A stretch of 64,000 nt of DNA, taken from Alphaproteobacteria bacterium (GTDB lineage: Bacteria; Pseudomonadota; Alphaproteobacteria; Paracaedibacterales; VGCI01). Within the stretch, counting starts at the first letter, position 1, and each line of letters opens with the position of its first letter. Shown here piece after piece: positions 29,201-37,853 of the stretch. The stretch lies in NCBI GenBank assembly GCA_019746225.1, contig JAIESE010000001.1, forward strand, positions 62,001-126,000, read 5' to 3'. The notes beneath the pieces are model-generated. The model saw nothing but the letters and a program-made list of their open reading frames with translations, did no database searches and was not told the origin of the DNA. Position numbers and translations under genes: made by a program.

Positions 29201-29881
29201 CTCAAGGAGAGACCTTCCGCGCTTGGGTTGAGGATCGATTTCCAATCCCTGATCCTCATAGGATCGATGATCCACTCGCTCCTCAAACCCATGGGCTTTT
29301 AAGGCAGCGTTCTGATATTGAGCATATTGCTCCCGCCACTCCTCCACCAACTCAACGTGATCCCAATCTGTTTGCTTATGAGAACAAAAGCCAGCCTCTA
29401 TGAGTTCTCGCGTGGAGAGAAGCACATGGCAGTGAGGCTTTTCCTCCCCTGTTTTTTTGTCGATGTCAAAATGGAAATTCATGATGGCCAGCATGTCCCT
29501 AGCCACGCAGGTGTCATGCACAAACTCCCGTGCCCAAGCGATGTTTTGTTCTTTTGTAAGCTCACGCGGTAAAGCAAACTCGATTTCTCGATAGACCCGC
29601 GCGTCCTTTCGTTTCTCAGCCGCTTCAAAAATATCTGACAATTTTTGTAAAGCCCTTTGGCGAGAGGTTTTGCATTCATTTGCAATATCTTGAATCCATA
29701 ATGGAGAATTATCTTGAAGAACAATTTCGACATATTCCACGTTCTCTTTGTTTCTATAATCATGCTTTTCACCGGTACGTTGATCTATCAAGATCTCTGC
29801 ACTTCTATAAGCCAATGCAGCAACGCAAGAACGCCCTCCATTCCTTGATATTGCCTTAACTGTGAGATGATAATTCGCCAT
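26267..29881 (-). CDS. traA: Ti-type conjugative relaxase-helicase TraA
   Basis: 1204-residue protein. The N-terminus (MANYHLTVKAISRNGGRS) is a MobA/MobL relaxase of the HUH type that nicks oriT, with metal-binding histidines in KPHCHVLLS. A RecD-like helicase follows, with Walker A GYAGAGKTT near residue 390, Walker B VVLDEAGM, and the C-terminal motif ATTIHKTQGVTVDH. The last 300 residues are helical. ATG 29881 is chosen because family members start MA-YHL; an upstream ATG at 29968 adds an unrelated 29 residues. It would nick and unwind the island DNA for transfer via TraD. Confidence 0.92.
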   Translation of the reverse strand: MANYHLTVKAISRNGGRSCVAALAYRSAEILIDQRTGEKHDYRNKENVEYVEIVLQDNSPLWIQDIANECKTSRQRALQKLSDIFEAAEKRKDARVYREIEFALPRELTKEQNIAWAREFVHDTCVARDMLAIMNFHFDIDKKTGEEKPHCHVLLSTRELIEAGFCSHKQTDWDHVELVEEWREQYAQYQNAALKAHGFEERVDHRSYEDQGLEIDPQPKRGRSLLEMTGRGIHREKAELFDMVRLRNQFRILKNPELVFSIVTAKHSTFTRQDIAKVLNRYIDDADQFRILHDRLMGSKELIDLQSSSAQGESKEPVYTTREMLRTELGLMRNAEAMAAQQTHKVDTKTVDEVIANHNAKLAKYGGLSTDRDLAIRHMLNGEQISCVVGYAGAGKTTSLEAAKEGWEQAGYKVLGLAPTGRAARNIEACGIRSMTIHKFLLSQSQDREQISPKTIVVLDEAGMVDSRRFAELLSIVESAGAKIVPMGDGNQLQAIEAGPAFRLLTDRIHPAVLETVVRQQEDWQREATRLFGSEQAGKALDLYQEKGALKIVEDKGTNSGPNQLVDQYCLARQMSGRIWKEMIADYEQEHGKVTFDEIKFETLSKHQDFDFYQSWKGKREALVEGILTNYSEQKGVLEERGIDTKQFGKLAAKYIAAELGQKGSILQEVESILRTMSYENICDTRVETKQALVEAWARHRNETPAQSHLMLAFTNKDAASLNQSARQLMREKGEINGREFTYKTCYLSYDDFGKETRTYENKTFACGDRLLFTHNDKGLGVTNGTLGRIVKLDQNKITVKTDEAGKVVSFAPKLYPYIENGWATTIHKTQGVTVDHVKKLASFEEYRNLAYVGMSRHRHTLEIFGSSLDFWRDEKVVDRLSRVQEKLSGFDYLSGEKIEELMKEDTEVLWHEKKLQEGKDLLSAVKITALDVVGQILDHQKVNVGLDTLMSLDHSEEKRSSELFQEAISLEGEEGRLNNMRQSFEKKRLPFHQNWCSKMGFLNQHKRLPETAEEISTAFWQGERLTVIEGRLYYEALERGTEIKQDDFIQQARQELLKNQKAPDYIMAYTKASEFTLPQQEQFEQHVLLHRDKTGTVPEPKHLEVICTVITAHSQIRGQGSEIDINKSKDDKVASYEALIEQQAIIHRMGKAKDDARYESLNLHEVKEECAEKSQRFTEEVQMQNNLSQSTNRLKQRGMDFEP

Positions 29882-30232
29882 GATTTTATGATATAACAAT
29901 TTATCTAAAATTGGAAGTATCGTCGCTTGCGACTGAGCGAAGTTGCATTGCAACATGTAAGCGCGCATTTCTCAAATTTTCGAAATGAATGATCGCATAT
30001 ATTTTACTTATATGTTTTTAACATACATCTACAATGAAAATTTAAGGGGGGTATGGGGGGTAAATTACACCCTAAAGATTAAATATTTACGAGATATGAT
30101 AAGAACTTAAATTTAGTTGGAAACTTGAAAGCTCAGAGCACAAGATCTATTCTCAGAAAACTTGAACCTATGAGTACAGTAAAGTTTGCTGTATCGTATG
30201 GGAACAAGAAAAAGACATTTATTGGATTTATT
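29882..30232. other. Intergenic region between traA and SEC-C gene, candidate oriT
   Basis: 350 bases with no convincing gene. It holds a perfect small inverted repeat GTTGCA-T-TGCAAC at 29942-29954 and a G-rich tract (AAGGGGGGTATGGGGGG) near 30045. oriT sites often lie next to the relaxase start, so this is the best place to look, but no known nick sequence was recognised. Confidence 0.35.
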
Positions 30233-31852
30233 ATGAAAATTGGTCGCAACCAACCTTGTCCTTGCAAAAGTGGCTTGAAATACAAAAAGTGTTGCGGCAA
30301 CCCCTTAAGTGCAGAAAATGTGCATAAGTTTAGCTCTCCCCTCTCATCACTACCGCCCGAAATATTGAGAGCAATTGAACAGCATGAGGCTGATGAACTC
30401 ATCCGTAAAGGACAGCAAGGCCTCGGTAAGCCTATTATTGGAGCAAAAATTAAGAATCAACAGATTGTTGCTGTTGGAAATACCATTCATTCTTCACCAA
30501 ACTGGATAACGTTTCCTGATTTTTTATCCTACTACATAAAAGTGACTTTAGGATCGGCTTGGGGAGAAGCTGAAACAGAAAAACCTTTCGATCAAAGACA
30601 CCCTATAATGCAATGGCACGAAGAATATTGCCGCTTTCAACAACGAGGTTTAATAGAAAGTGGAGAAATTAAGTCTGCTGTTATGACAGGGATTGTTTAT
30701 TGTTATCTTGGTCTCGCCTACAGCCTATATCTTTTAGACCACAATGTTGAACTCCAAACTCTACTGATTAAAAGACTTAAAGATTCTAATAATTTTCAAG
30801 GAGCATACTATGAATTAATTATTGCTAATTGCTTGATACGAGCTGGCTTTGATTTGGTGTTGGAAGATGAAACCGATCGGAGTTCAAAACATTGTGAATT
30901 TGCAGCAATTTCAACAATAACTGGTAAAAAGTACTGGGTAGAAGCGAAGATGAAAGCGGTACTCGGTATTTTGGGAAAAACTGCTAATGGAGCTACAAAA
31001 GTCGACCCAACATCTGAGCTAATTCCTCACTTAAATCAAGCTTTAAAAAAACCGGCGACTGATGAGCGATTAATTTTTATAGACCTTAACGCAGAATCTG
31101 ATAAACAAGATCCTCCATTGTGGGTAGAGCGTGCCGTAAAAAAACTTGAAAAAAGAGAACAAACCATCACAACAGACGAAAAAGCTTATGTTTTTGTGAC
31201 CAACATGTGTTTTCATCGATCCCTAACAGAAGAGCGGCCTGGACACTCAATGTTAGCACATGGCTTAGGAATTGACGATTTTGGAAAACCAGGTAGCTAT
31301 CGTCTTTCAGAAATATACCGACTTGAACAAAAACACGCTGACGCTCACAACATAATGAAGGCTTTTCAAACATACCCTCAGCTCCCAGCGACTTTTGATG
31401 GAAGTTTACCATCCGTTGCCTTTAGTAGAGAATCTGAACGTCTTGTTATCGGTGAAACATACCTCTTTAACAATCTAAATCAACAAGAAGGGATAATTGG
31501 AACCGTAACAACGGCTTGTGTTCTTGAGGAAGAGAAAACTATTTATTTTATAATCAAAACAGCCAATAAAAATTCTCTAATTATGACAAAACCAATGTCT
31601 GAACAGGAATACAACGATTATCAAGCACATAAGGAGGGTTTTTTTGGTTCCTTAAAGCATCGCCCAACAAAAAAGGATGATCCATACGAACACTTTAAAT
31701 TTTTTGTCGAGAGCTACCAAAATTGCACAAAGGATCAATTATTAGCACTGATGAAAGATGCATCAGATATAAAGGTATTGAGCACAATGAATCTTAACGA
31801 TCTGCTGTTAGAATACTGCGAAAGATTAGTTGCATCAGCAATAAAAAAGTGA
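30233..31852 (+). CDS. SEC-C zinc-finger protein with PD-(D/E)XK nuclease-like domain
   Basis: 539-residue protein. ATG 30233 gives MKIGRNQPCPCKSG, a standard SEC-C start with Cys9, Cys11, Cys20 and Cys21 as zinc ligands; in-frame starts further upstream exist but add non-conserved residues. Residues about 185-245 fit a restriction-endonuclease-like core: Glu194 in YYELI, Glu222 in CEFAAIS and Glu237-x-Lys239 in WVEAKMK. The C-terminal half is not recognised. SEC-C modules can sit on nucleases and other accessory proteins, so a DNA- or RNA-targeting defence role is plausible but untested. It faces the HNH gene downstream. Confidence 0.7.
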   Translation: MKIGRNQPCPCKSGLKYKKCCGNPLSAENVHKFSSPLSSLPPEILRAIEQHEADELIRKGQQGLGKPIIGAKIKNQQIVAVGNTIHSSPNWITFPDFLSYYIKVTLGSAWGEAETEKPFDQRHPIMQWHEEYCRFQQRGLIESGEIKSAVMTGIVYCYLGLAYSLYLLDHNVELQTLLIKRLKDSNNFQGAYYELIIANCLIRAGFDLVLEDETDRSSKHCEFAAISTITGKKYWVEAKMKAVLGILGKTANGATKVDPTSELIPHLNQALKKPATDERLIFIDLNAESDKQDPPLWVERAVKKLEKREQTITTDEKAYVFVTNMCFHRSLTEERPGHSMLAHGLGIDDFGKPGSYRLSEIYRLEQKHADAHNIMKAFQTYPQLPATFDGSLPSVAFSRESERLVIGETYLFNNLNQQEGIIGTVTTACVLEEEKTIYFIIKTANKNSLIMTKPMSEQEYNDYQAHKEGFFGSLKHRPTKKDDPYEHFKFFVESYQNCTKDQLLALMKDASDIKVLSTMNLNDLLLEYCERLVASAIKK

Positions 31853-31875
31853 GCTTATGCTTAGTGTAAAAACAC

Positions 31876-32448
31876 CTAAATGGGATTAGTTGTTATGTTA
31901 TTAGCATACTTATGCGCACAAGTTCCCTTATTCCTATGCTTGCTAATATTACAATTGTAGCAGAGGACTTGAAAACCAGGTGGAAAATCGTTGTTTTTTA
32001 GCCATCGATATAAATTGTCTCCGCTTGAGCCTCGGCAAAATGTCGTAGGACGCACAACCTTAAGAACTTCTTTTCGATGCCTTGCTCCATCTTCGTCTAT
32101 ATGATCGATAGATAGCATGGTTTTTTCTGTTTCTCCACAGCACACACATTCGTATCCCCCATAAGCATTATAGGCTTGCTCTTTTAATTTATGGCCTGAT
32201 AGTCTTCTTAACATTCTGCAATGTTCAAGGTTTGCTGCACGATGTTTTTTTCGTGCAGCCCGATATTCCTCTGGCTTATCTTTTCGTCTTTTTCTTTCCT
32301 TTTCAGCATGAGCAGCTCTATAGCATATCAAACATGTGTGCTGATAATAGTTTTTTCCTCGATTCCTTAAAGTGTACACCTTGGCAAATGCATCTAAAGG
32401 CTTTTCTTCTTCACACTTAACACAAACTCTCAATTCCATATTCACCAT
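31876..32448 (-). CDS. HNH endonuclease-like protein
   Basis: 190 residues with two zinc-binding parts: Cys9/Cys12 and Cys39/Cys42 at the N-terminus, then an HNH core with CVCC (101-104), SIDHID (113-118), Asn145 and LCYNC (162-166) with His171. HNH enzymes of this look are common in phages and accessory islands. Initiation at ATG 32448 or at ATG 32439 cannot be separated. It is convergent with the SEC-C nuclease-like gene, 24 bases apart. Confidence 0.82.
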   Translation of the reverse strand: MVNMELRVCVKCEEEKPLDAFAKVYTLRNRGKNYYQHTCLICYRAAHAEKERKRRKDKPEEYRAARKKHRAANLEHCRMLRRLSGHKLKEQAYNAYGGYECVCCGETEKTMLSIDHIDEDGARHRKEVLKVVRPTTFCRGSSGDNLYRWLKNNDFPPGFQVLCYNCNISKHRNKGTCAHKYANNITTNPI

Positions 32449-32857
32449 TTGTCTAATATTTGTTATGACATTTTACTTAAACTATGTAGTAATGTATTAA
32501 CACTTTAGTATCTGAAATGCAAGAAAACGCAGTGCACAGTTAACTTTTGGCGATCTTATAATTTATCTCGGGATCACCCCCCCTCACCAGCACATGGTGA
32601 AAAGTGCATCAATCGACACACCTCCGTTTCTTGAGTTAAATCTAAATCAATGTTTGGCGTAAAGGCGATATAGGGTGGCTTTCTGTAGTTTCCTGCCCAA
32701 ATTTCAATAAGTGATCCCAAATAACGCATCCCAACTGACAAACTGCCGCAGGGACAAGCGTATGTTATGTCAGATATACTACAAAATAATTAATAAATTA
32801 CAAAGCTTAGCGCTTCTTTGTAAGTCAATAAATACCTAACTCATTAAGTGATATTCG
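32449..32857. other. Intergenic region with a possible decayed ORF
   Basis: 409 bases. On the minus strand a 51-codon frame (32574-32729, starting MRYLGSLIEIWAGNY) has protein-like composition and continues upstream without a start, but is not recognised; it may be debris of a lost gene. A G7 tract precedes its stop. No other feature seen. Confidence 0.35.
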
Positions 32858-33661
32858 ATGCCTATTCAAAGCAATTTATTAAATACCAGTTCTTCGGTTC
32901 TGCAAATTCAAGATATAAGAAGCGAGTTGTTGTCTTCTCAAAGTAGGGTCCTCTCCCTTGATGAAATTTTGTTTATAAGTCGCTCATATTATGGAGATGA
33001 AGGGCTACTGTCCCTCTTCGGCAAAAAACCTAAGTCGTTTTATAACATGGGTATTCGAATCCTAGGGAGGAGTGCTATTGAGTGCTCCATCGATGCCCAT
33101 AGCATCGGAATGGCAAAATCCATAAAAAAACTAAAAAGAGCCTTTTTCCCTCGTGAAGAAGCCGTCATTTTAGATTTATTTCTTGGTTCTGGGAATTTAT
33201 TATATCACTCAGCAAAAGCTCTTGGATTTCCTCCAGCAATTGGCATAGAGAATAACAAAGAAATTTATATTCACACAAAAAATAATCTAAAAATTATGGG
33301 TGATAGGTGCCAGGTTTTCTTTGGAAATAGTTTAAACTATATCAAAAAGATGAATTTTCCTGATAATAAGCCCCTCATTGTTCTTATTGCTCCTCCCTGG
33401 GGCCAAGCTCTTTCTTTCGAAGATGGGCTGGATTTATTAAAAACAAGTCCACCAGTTGATGAGATTATAGCAAGCGTAAAACATACGTTTTCTAAACAGC
33501 GATTGATATTTGTCATACAAACTTACGAGAAACTTGTGAGGAACTCTGTCAAATGCATTACAGACCAGTTTACATATTCTAATGAGGAGATCATTCCAAG
33601 TATTGGTGAAGGACTCAATACTGGCTTGCTGGTTTGCTCAAATGAAAAGATGTACCACTAA
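32858..33661 (+). CDS. SAM-dependent methyltransferase, RsmD/DNA N-methylase-like fold
   Basis: 267 residues. Motif I LDLFLGSGN (105-113) binds S-adenosylmethionine and APPWG (178-182) takes the place of the catalytic DPPY/NPPY motif of nucleic-acid N-methyltransferases. An acidic EN at 131-132 ends strand 2. RsmD-like and DNA-adenine methylases share this layout; the substrate is unknown. Spacing of 16 bases to the next methyltransferase gene suggests an operon running through the kinase gene. Ribosome site weak. Confidence 0.75.
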   Translation: MPIQSNLLNTSSSVLQIQDIRSELLSSQSRVLSLDEILFISRSYYGDEGLLSLFGKKPKSFYNMGIRILGRSAIECSIDAHSIGMAKSIKKLKRAFFPREEAVILDLFLGSGNLLYHSAKALGFPPAIGIENNKEIYIHTKNNLKIMGDRCQVFFGNSLNYIKKMNFPDNKPLIVLIAPPWGQALSFEDGLDLLKTSPPVDEIIASVKHTFSKQRLIFVIQTYEKLVRNSVKCITDQFTYSNEEIIPSIGEGLNTGLLVCSNEKMYH

Positions 33662-33677
33662 AACGAGCTAATAAAAT

Positions 33678-34481
33678 ATGAAAATCGACAATAAGGCAGC
33701 TATACAGTCACTCTATGGGACGAATGATCTAGGCGAAAAACCAGCATTTCAAGGTGGTTATATAAATTTTGGGTATTGGAAGAATGTAGACTTAAATTGT
33801 CGACAAATCACTCAAGAAGAAAGGATCAGATCATCACACGACCTATATGAGTTAGTGTTTGAACACCTTGATATACAATTCGACGATAAAATCTTAGAGG
33901 TTGGCTGTGGAAGAGGTTATGGGTGTAGGGAGTTGGTTGACAAATATGGGCCTGAATATGTTGTCGGCATTGACATTACACCTAATCAAATAGACAGAGC
34001 CAAACACTTGCATCTATTCTCTTCAGAAGTCCCCTCAAACTTAAAATTTGAAGTAGCAGCAGCTGGTTCCACACCCTTTTCTGATGGTGAATTCAATAAA
34101 ATTTATGCAGTTGAATCTGCACAACACATTCCCTCTATTCCTGAATTTGCAAAAGAATCTTGGCGCCTCTTAAAGCATCAAGGACAATTGGTTATTGCCG
34201 CTCATTTCTCAACAAGTAACCAGGGATTTGATATGAATCGAGCCCACTTTCCTCTCATCGATGAAGGAATTGATTTATTAATACCCGTTCAAGAAGTGAT
34301 TAATAACTTTGAAGAACAAGGTTTCCAGGTCAAAGAAGTCCTAAAGATAGGCAACCAGGTTTTTCCAGGTCTTGATAAATGGTGCAAGCAAGTCCTAGAT
34401 GTTGGCTGGGGTGAAAATTTTATAAAAATGTACAAAGAGGGAAATCTTGATTATTATATGATTAACTTACAGAAAGGTTAA
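33678..34481 (+). CDS. Class I SAM-dependent methyltransferase (small-molecule type)
   Basis: 267 residues with a canonical Methyltransf_11 domain: EVGCGRGYG (74-82), then VVGIDITPNQ, and AVESAQHIP in the motif IV region. This pattern is typical of enzymes that methylate small molecules such as natural products or lipids, unlike the preceding nucleic-acid-type methylase. It lies 3 bases before the histidine kinase gene, indicating translational coupling and a possible role in making or changing the signal the kinase senses. Confidence 0.82.
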   Translation: MKIDNKAAIQSLYGTNDLGEKPAFQGGYINFGYWKNVDLNCRQITQEERIRSSHDLYELVFEHLDIQFDDKILEVGCGRGYGCRELVDKYGPEYVVGIDITPNQIDRAKHLHLFSSEVPSNLKFEVAAAGSTPFSDGEFNKIYAVESAQHIPSIPEFAKESWRLLKHQGQLVIAAHFSTSNQGFDMNRAHFPLIDEGIDLLIPVQEVINNFEEQGFQVKEVLKIGNQVFPGLDKWCKQVLDVGWGENFIKMYKEGNLDYYMINLQKG

Positions 34482-34484
34482 TCA

Positions 34485-35774
34485 TTGACGGTCACCCCTC
34501 TTCTCAGACAAATCTGGCATGAAATTGCAAAGCGAACATACCAAGCAGAGCACAGATTTTTCCTATATGGATTTATTTCCTTTTTTGGCTTTTCCTCCTT
34601 TTATTTTATAAATATATATTTAACAGCCCCTAATGCTTACGAGGACTTTGCATTAAGAATTATCGCTACTTTCTTATCATTAGGTTTGATGTTGTCACGC
34701 TATTGGCCTCTACAAGCCAAATTATTCATGCCTATTTACTGGAATCTCACTCTCATTTACACACTTCCTTTTTTCTTTGGATTCATGTTGTTCAAAAACA
34801 ATTTTGATTTGATCTGGTGTCTTAATGCCCTAATATCTTTAACTTTACTTATTTTTATTACTGACTGGATTAGCGCTTCTTTAATACTTTTCATAGGTAT
34901 AGTGAGTGCTTGGAAATATTATTTCTTCTACTTTGGATATTATCCCCAGCTACCTGATAATATTTTTGGGATACTCGCAAGCTATATTGGGATGCTTATC
35001 TATGTCGGATTGTTTGTTTATAAAGAAGAAAAGATACGGAAGGAGAAGCTGCTCGCATTGAAATCCTTAGCTGGTACCGTAGCCCATGAAATGCGGACTC
35101 CATTTTTAGGAATTCGAGCGAGTGCAAAAGTGATTAGTAAATTTCTTCCAATGCTCGTAGATGGTTATAGAAAGGCAAGATCTGCCAATAAAGTAGGTAC
35201 CAAAATTTCTAAAGAAGAGCTCAAGAATATTGCTGAGACACCAGAAGATCTAGAGAAAATTACGTTAAGTGCCTCTATGGTTATTGATATGCTGCTGATG
35301 AATCTGAAGGACCCTAAAAATTTAGAAAAAGACTTAAAACTTATATCTATTAAGGAGTGCATAGAGGAAGCAATAAGGGATTACCCATTAATTGAAGAGG
35401 AAAGAGTAATCATTTCATGGGAGGATGTTAAAGACTTTAGCTTTTATGGCAATAAGCTTCTTATCAAGCACGTATTATTCAATCTTCTAAAGAATGCTTT
35501 GTATTATGTTAAAGAAACCGACAATGGTTATATTGTGCTATGGAGCGAGATTGAATCATCTGATTTCATACTCTATTTCAAAGATACAGGCAGTGGGATA
35601 TCTGAATCAATCCTTCCTCACATATTTGATACATTTTATAGCAAAACCCATTATGGAACAGGAATAGGCCTTTCATTTTGTCAATCTGTTATGAAAAGCC
35701 TTGGTGGTTCTATTGCTTGCGAATCAAAAGAGAATGAGCACACGACCTTCATACTTAGATTTCCTAAACCATAA
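34485..35774 (+). CDS. Membrane sensor histidine kinase, LqsS/CqsS-like layout
   Basis: 429 residues. About six transmembrane helices (25-180) form the sensor, followed by a dimerisation helix with the phosphoacceptor His201 (LAGTVAHEMRTP) and a HATPase domain with N-box NLLKNAL, G1 DTGSGIS and G2 GTGIGLSF. TTG 34485 follows the previous stop by 3 bases with AGAAAGG 8 bases before it. The layout recalls LqsS/CqsS kinases that sense alpha-hydroxyketones, but no LqsA/CqsA synthase is in the window. Its likely partner is the response regulator at 35951. Confidence 0.85.
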   Translation: MTVTPLLRQIWHEIAKRTYQAEHRFFLYGFISFFGFSSFYFINIYLTAPNAYEDFALRIIATFLSLGLMLSRYWPLQAKLFMPIYWNLTLIYTLPFFFGFMLFKNNFDLIWCLNALISLTLLIFITDWISASLILFIGIVSAWKYYFFYFGYYPQLPDNIFGILASYIGMLIYVGLFVYKEEKIRKEKLLALKSLAGTVAHEMRTPFLGIRASAKVISKFLPMLVDGYRKARSANKVGTKISKEELKNIAETPEDLEKITLSASMVIDMLLMNLKDPKNLEKDLKLISIKECIEEAIRDYPLIEEERVIISWEDVKDFSFYGNKLLIKHVLFNLLKNALYYVKETDNGYIVLWSEIESSDFILYFKDTGSGISESILPHIFDTFYSKTHYGTGIGLSFCQSVMKSLGGSIACESKENEHTTFILRFPKP

Positions 35775-35950
35775 ATCCATAGGGTTATGGGCAATTTAAT
35801 TTTTTGACATTTCTTAATACTTAATTTATTAAATATATATAAATTATGTATACATAGGACATATATGGAAATGGAATAGCGGACGATGTACTTGAGGATT
35901 TATAAATTCACACGAGCATCTGCTATGTTAGTCTCTGAAAGGAATTGTTA

Positions 35951-36991
35951 ATGCAAAAACTCCCTGTTTGTATGTTTCCTACCAAAGTATTGTTTATAGA
36001 CGATGATCGTTCATCGTTTAAAAAGTTAACCCTTGGCTTAGATAATTCCAAATGCTCATACCAGCTTTATGATAGACCTCATGCAGCCTTATCGTATTTG
36101 AATGAAGAATATAAGGTAGACCTATTTGAAAAGCGTTTGATTTCTCAACCCATCGAGGAAGAATGGCAACATAAGCGATTAGATATAAATATATATGATT
36201 TGATGAAAGAGGTTTATAATCCAAGCCGATTTGAGCATGTTTCTACAGTTATTATTGATTATCAGATGCCAAAAATGAATGGTTTAGAAGTTTGTGCACA
36301 AATTAAAAATCCCTACATTCAAAAAATACTTTTAACGGGAGAAGGAGATGAATCTCTTGCGGTCCAAGCATTTAATAAAGGACTCATTAATCGCTATATT
36401 CAGAAACAAGACCCACATGTTTTTGAACTTTTAAATGAAAGTATAGCCGAAGCCCAACGAGCATATTTTTTAAATATCTCTCAATTAATGCTTGGAGCAA
36501 CCACTTTCGAACCTGGTATAAGTTTTATAGAGGATCCAGCTTTTATTAATTATTTCGAAAAGCTTCTCCTTAAAAACAAAATTGTAGAATATTATTTGTT
36601 TGAGATGAACGGAAGTTTTCTGCTTCTTGATGAAAAATCAAATTACTATGGTCTTTTTACCTATAGCAAATCCCAGTTAGACGGGTGGAAAGAATCATTA
36701 GAGTTTGATACTGTTCCAAATCGTTTAGCAAGAGAACTTGCAGATTATAAAAAAATGATTTGCTTCCACGATCGTCATCGAATTGATATTCCACAAGGTT
36801 CAGAATGGGAGAAATATTCTTATACCCCTGAAGTTTTAGAAGGGGAACGGGATAACTATTATCATGTGTTTCGAAAGAATATCTTAGACATAGAAAAAGA
36901 AAGAATTCTATCATTCCATGATTACAAGAATCGTTCAGAGTCTGACGATAAGCCTAAATTCAAAACGCTAAGAGTGGTTCATAGCAGATAA
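35951..36991 (+). CDS. Response regulator, LqsR-like
   Basis: 346 residues starting at ATG 35951 (AAGGA 8 bases before). The receiver domain starts KVLFIDDDR and has Asp103 in VIIDYQMPKMNG as phosphoacceptor, with an insertion of about 40 residues between strands, as seen in LqsR-type regulators. The C-terminal half is not a known DNA-binding domain. It follows the kinase after 176 bases of AT-rich sequence and is convergent with the XRE-S24 repressor. Output mechanism unknown. Confidence 0.8.
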   Translation: MQKLPVCMFPTKVLFIDDDRSSFKKLTLGLDNSKCSYQLYDRPHAALSYLNEEYKVDLFEKRLISQPIEEEWQHKRLDINIYDLMKEVYNPSRFEHVSTVIIDYQMPKMNGLEVCAQIKNPYIQKILLTGEGDESLAVQAFNKGLINRYIQKQDPHVFELLNESIAEAQRAYFLNISQLMLGATTFEPGISFIEDPAFINYFEKLLLKNKIVEYYLFEMNGSFLLLDEKSNYYGLFTYSKSQLDGWKESLEFDTVPNRLARELADYKKMICFHDRHRIDIPQGSEWEKYSYTPEVLEGERDNYYHVFRKNILDIEKERILSFHDYKNRSESDDKPKFKTLRVVHSR

Positions 36992-37004
36992 TTTAGGATC
37001 GATG

Positions 37005-37772
37005 CTATTTATCGCGCATCTTGTTTCTCTTAGGAATGGCATGCGGCACTTTACGACGCCAGATAATTTCCCCGACACTTACAACAGAATCTTGATAGAG
37101 AATCGGATAATTTGTATCCGATGCTATTAAAATATATTTGTCTTTTTCAATTAAAAGCTTCCGAACTAAGAAATAATCAGGCTTTGTTTCAATAAGGCAA
37201 ATTGTTTGATTAAGACTAACTACCTGCTCAGGTGCTATTCTTATGGCTCCGATGTATTCTCCCTTATCATAATCTGGATTCATAGCTTTATCGATGAGAT
37301 TCGTTATGATTGGATCCAATCCTTTTTCTTGGCAGTTTTGTTGGAAGAATATGGCTTCATCCTGTACCATTGAAATGAATGGGTTAGAAGACTTACTCTT
37401 TAGCCATCGAACAAACAATTGCGGACTATAAAATGTTTCTGTTTCAGATGACAAACGACTAGGAGGCGGCCCTACTCCTTCAATTAACCAATTCTCTGAA
37501 CAAACTACTTCTTCTTGAGCAAGCGCCTCACAAAACTTTGTCGCATTAGCGTCGCGTATCATGGTGCGACCCAGTTCCCAGGACTGAATGGTATCTGGAT
37601 TGAGATTATGTTTAATACAAAAATCGATTCGAGACATAGCTACAAGAGATCGAGCTTGCCTAAGGCGTTCAGCTATTTGCTTCTTCTTGGACCCAACCGT
37701 AGATTGAGATACAAGTGTAGGGGTGTTTGAAGAAGTAACGCGCGCCATATTCCCTTTGTCAGCCAATCTCAT
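37005..37772 (-). CDS. XRE-type repressor with S24/LexA-like C-terminal domain
   Basis: 255 residues: N-terminal helix-turn-helix (about 30-85; AERLRQARSLVAMSRIDF, then NPDTIQSWELGR) and a C-terminal S24-like domain (about 150-245) as in phage repressors. The catalytic Ser/Lys pair of self-cleaving repressors is not clear. ATG 37772 (AAGGA 11 bases before) and ATG 37748 are both possible. Three copies of AAACGTATTT lie in the region upstream, so it may control itself and the divergent operon at 38180. Confidence 0.8.
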   Translation of the reverse strand: MRLADKGNMARVTSSNTPTLVSQSTVGSKKKQIAERLRQARSLVAMSRIDFCIKHNLNPDTIQSWELGRTMIRDANATKFCEALAQEEVVCSENWLIEGVGPPPSRLSSETETFYSPQLFVRWLKSKSSNPFISMVQDEAIFFQQNCQEKGLDPIITNLIDKAMNPDYDKGEYIGAIRIAPEQVVSLNQTICLIETKPDYFLVRKLLIEKDKYILIASDTNYPILYQDSVVSVGEIIWRRKVPHAIPKRNKMRDK

Positions 37773-37843
37773 TTTTTATATCGATCCTTGTTAGTATACA
37801 AAAACAATTGCTATTTGTCTTCATATATACCAAGCCAAATAAA

Positions 37844-37853
37844 AAACGTATTT
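37844..37853 (+). promoter_or_regulatory. Putative operator half-site AAACGTATTT (distal)
   Basis: Same 10-mer as the inverted pair at 38090/38120, placed 72 bases upstream of the XRE-S24 gene start. Confidence 0.5.

Noticed and set aside
27017..29572. Several 60-120-codon frames opposite traA
   Set aside because: They are shadows of the long TraA coding frame, with no ribosome sites or family motifs.
29882..29968. 29-residue N-terminal extension of TraA
   Set aside because: Family members begin at MA-YHLTVK; the extension is not conserved and covers the candidate oriT area.
32574..32729. 51-codon minus-strand gene
   Set aside because: Protein-like composition but no ribosome site, no known family and an open upstream extension; kept only as possible debris.
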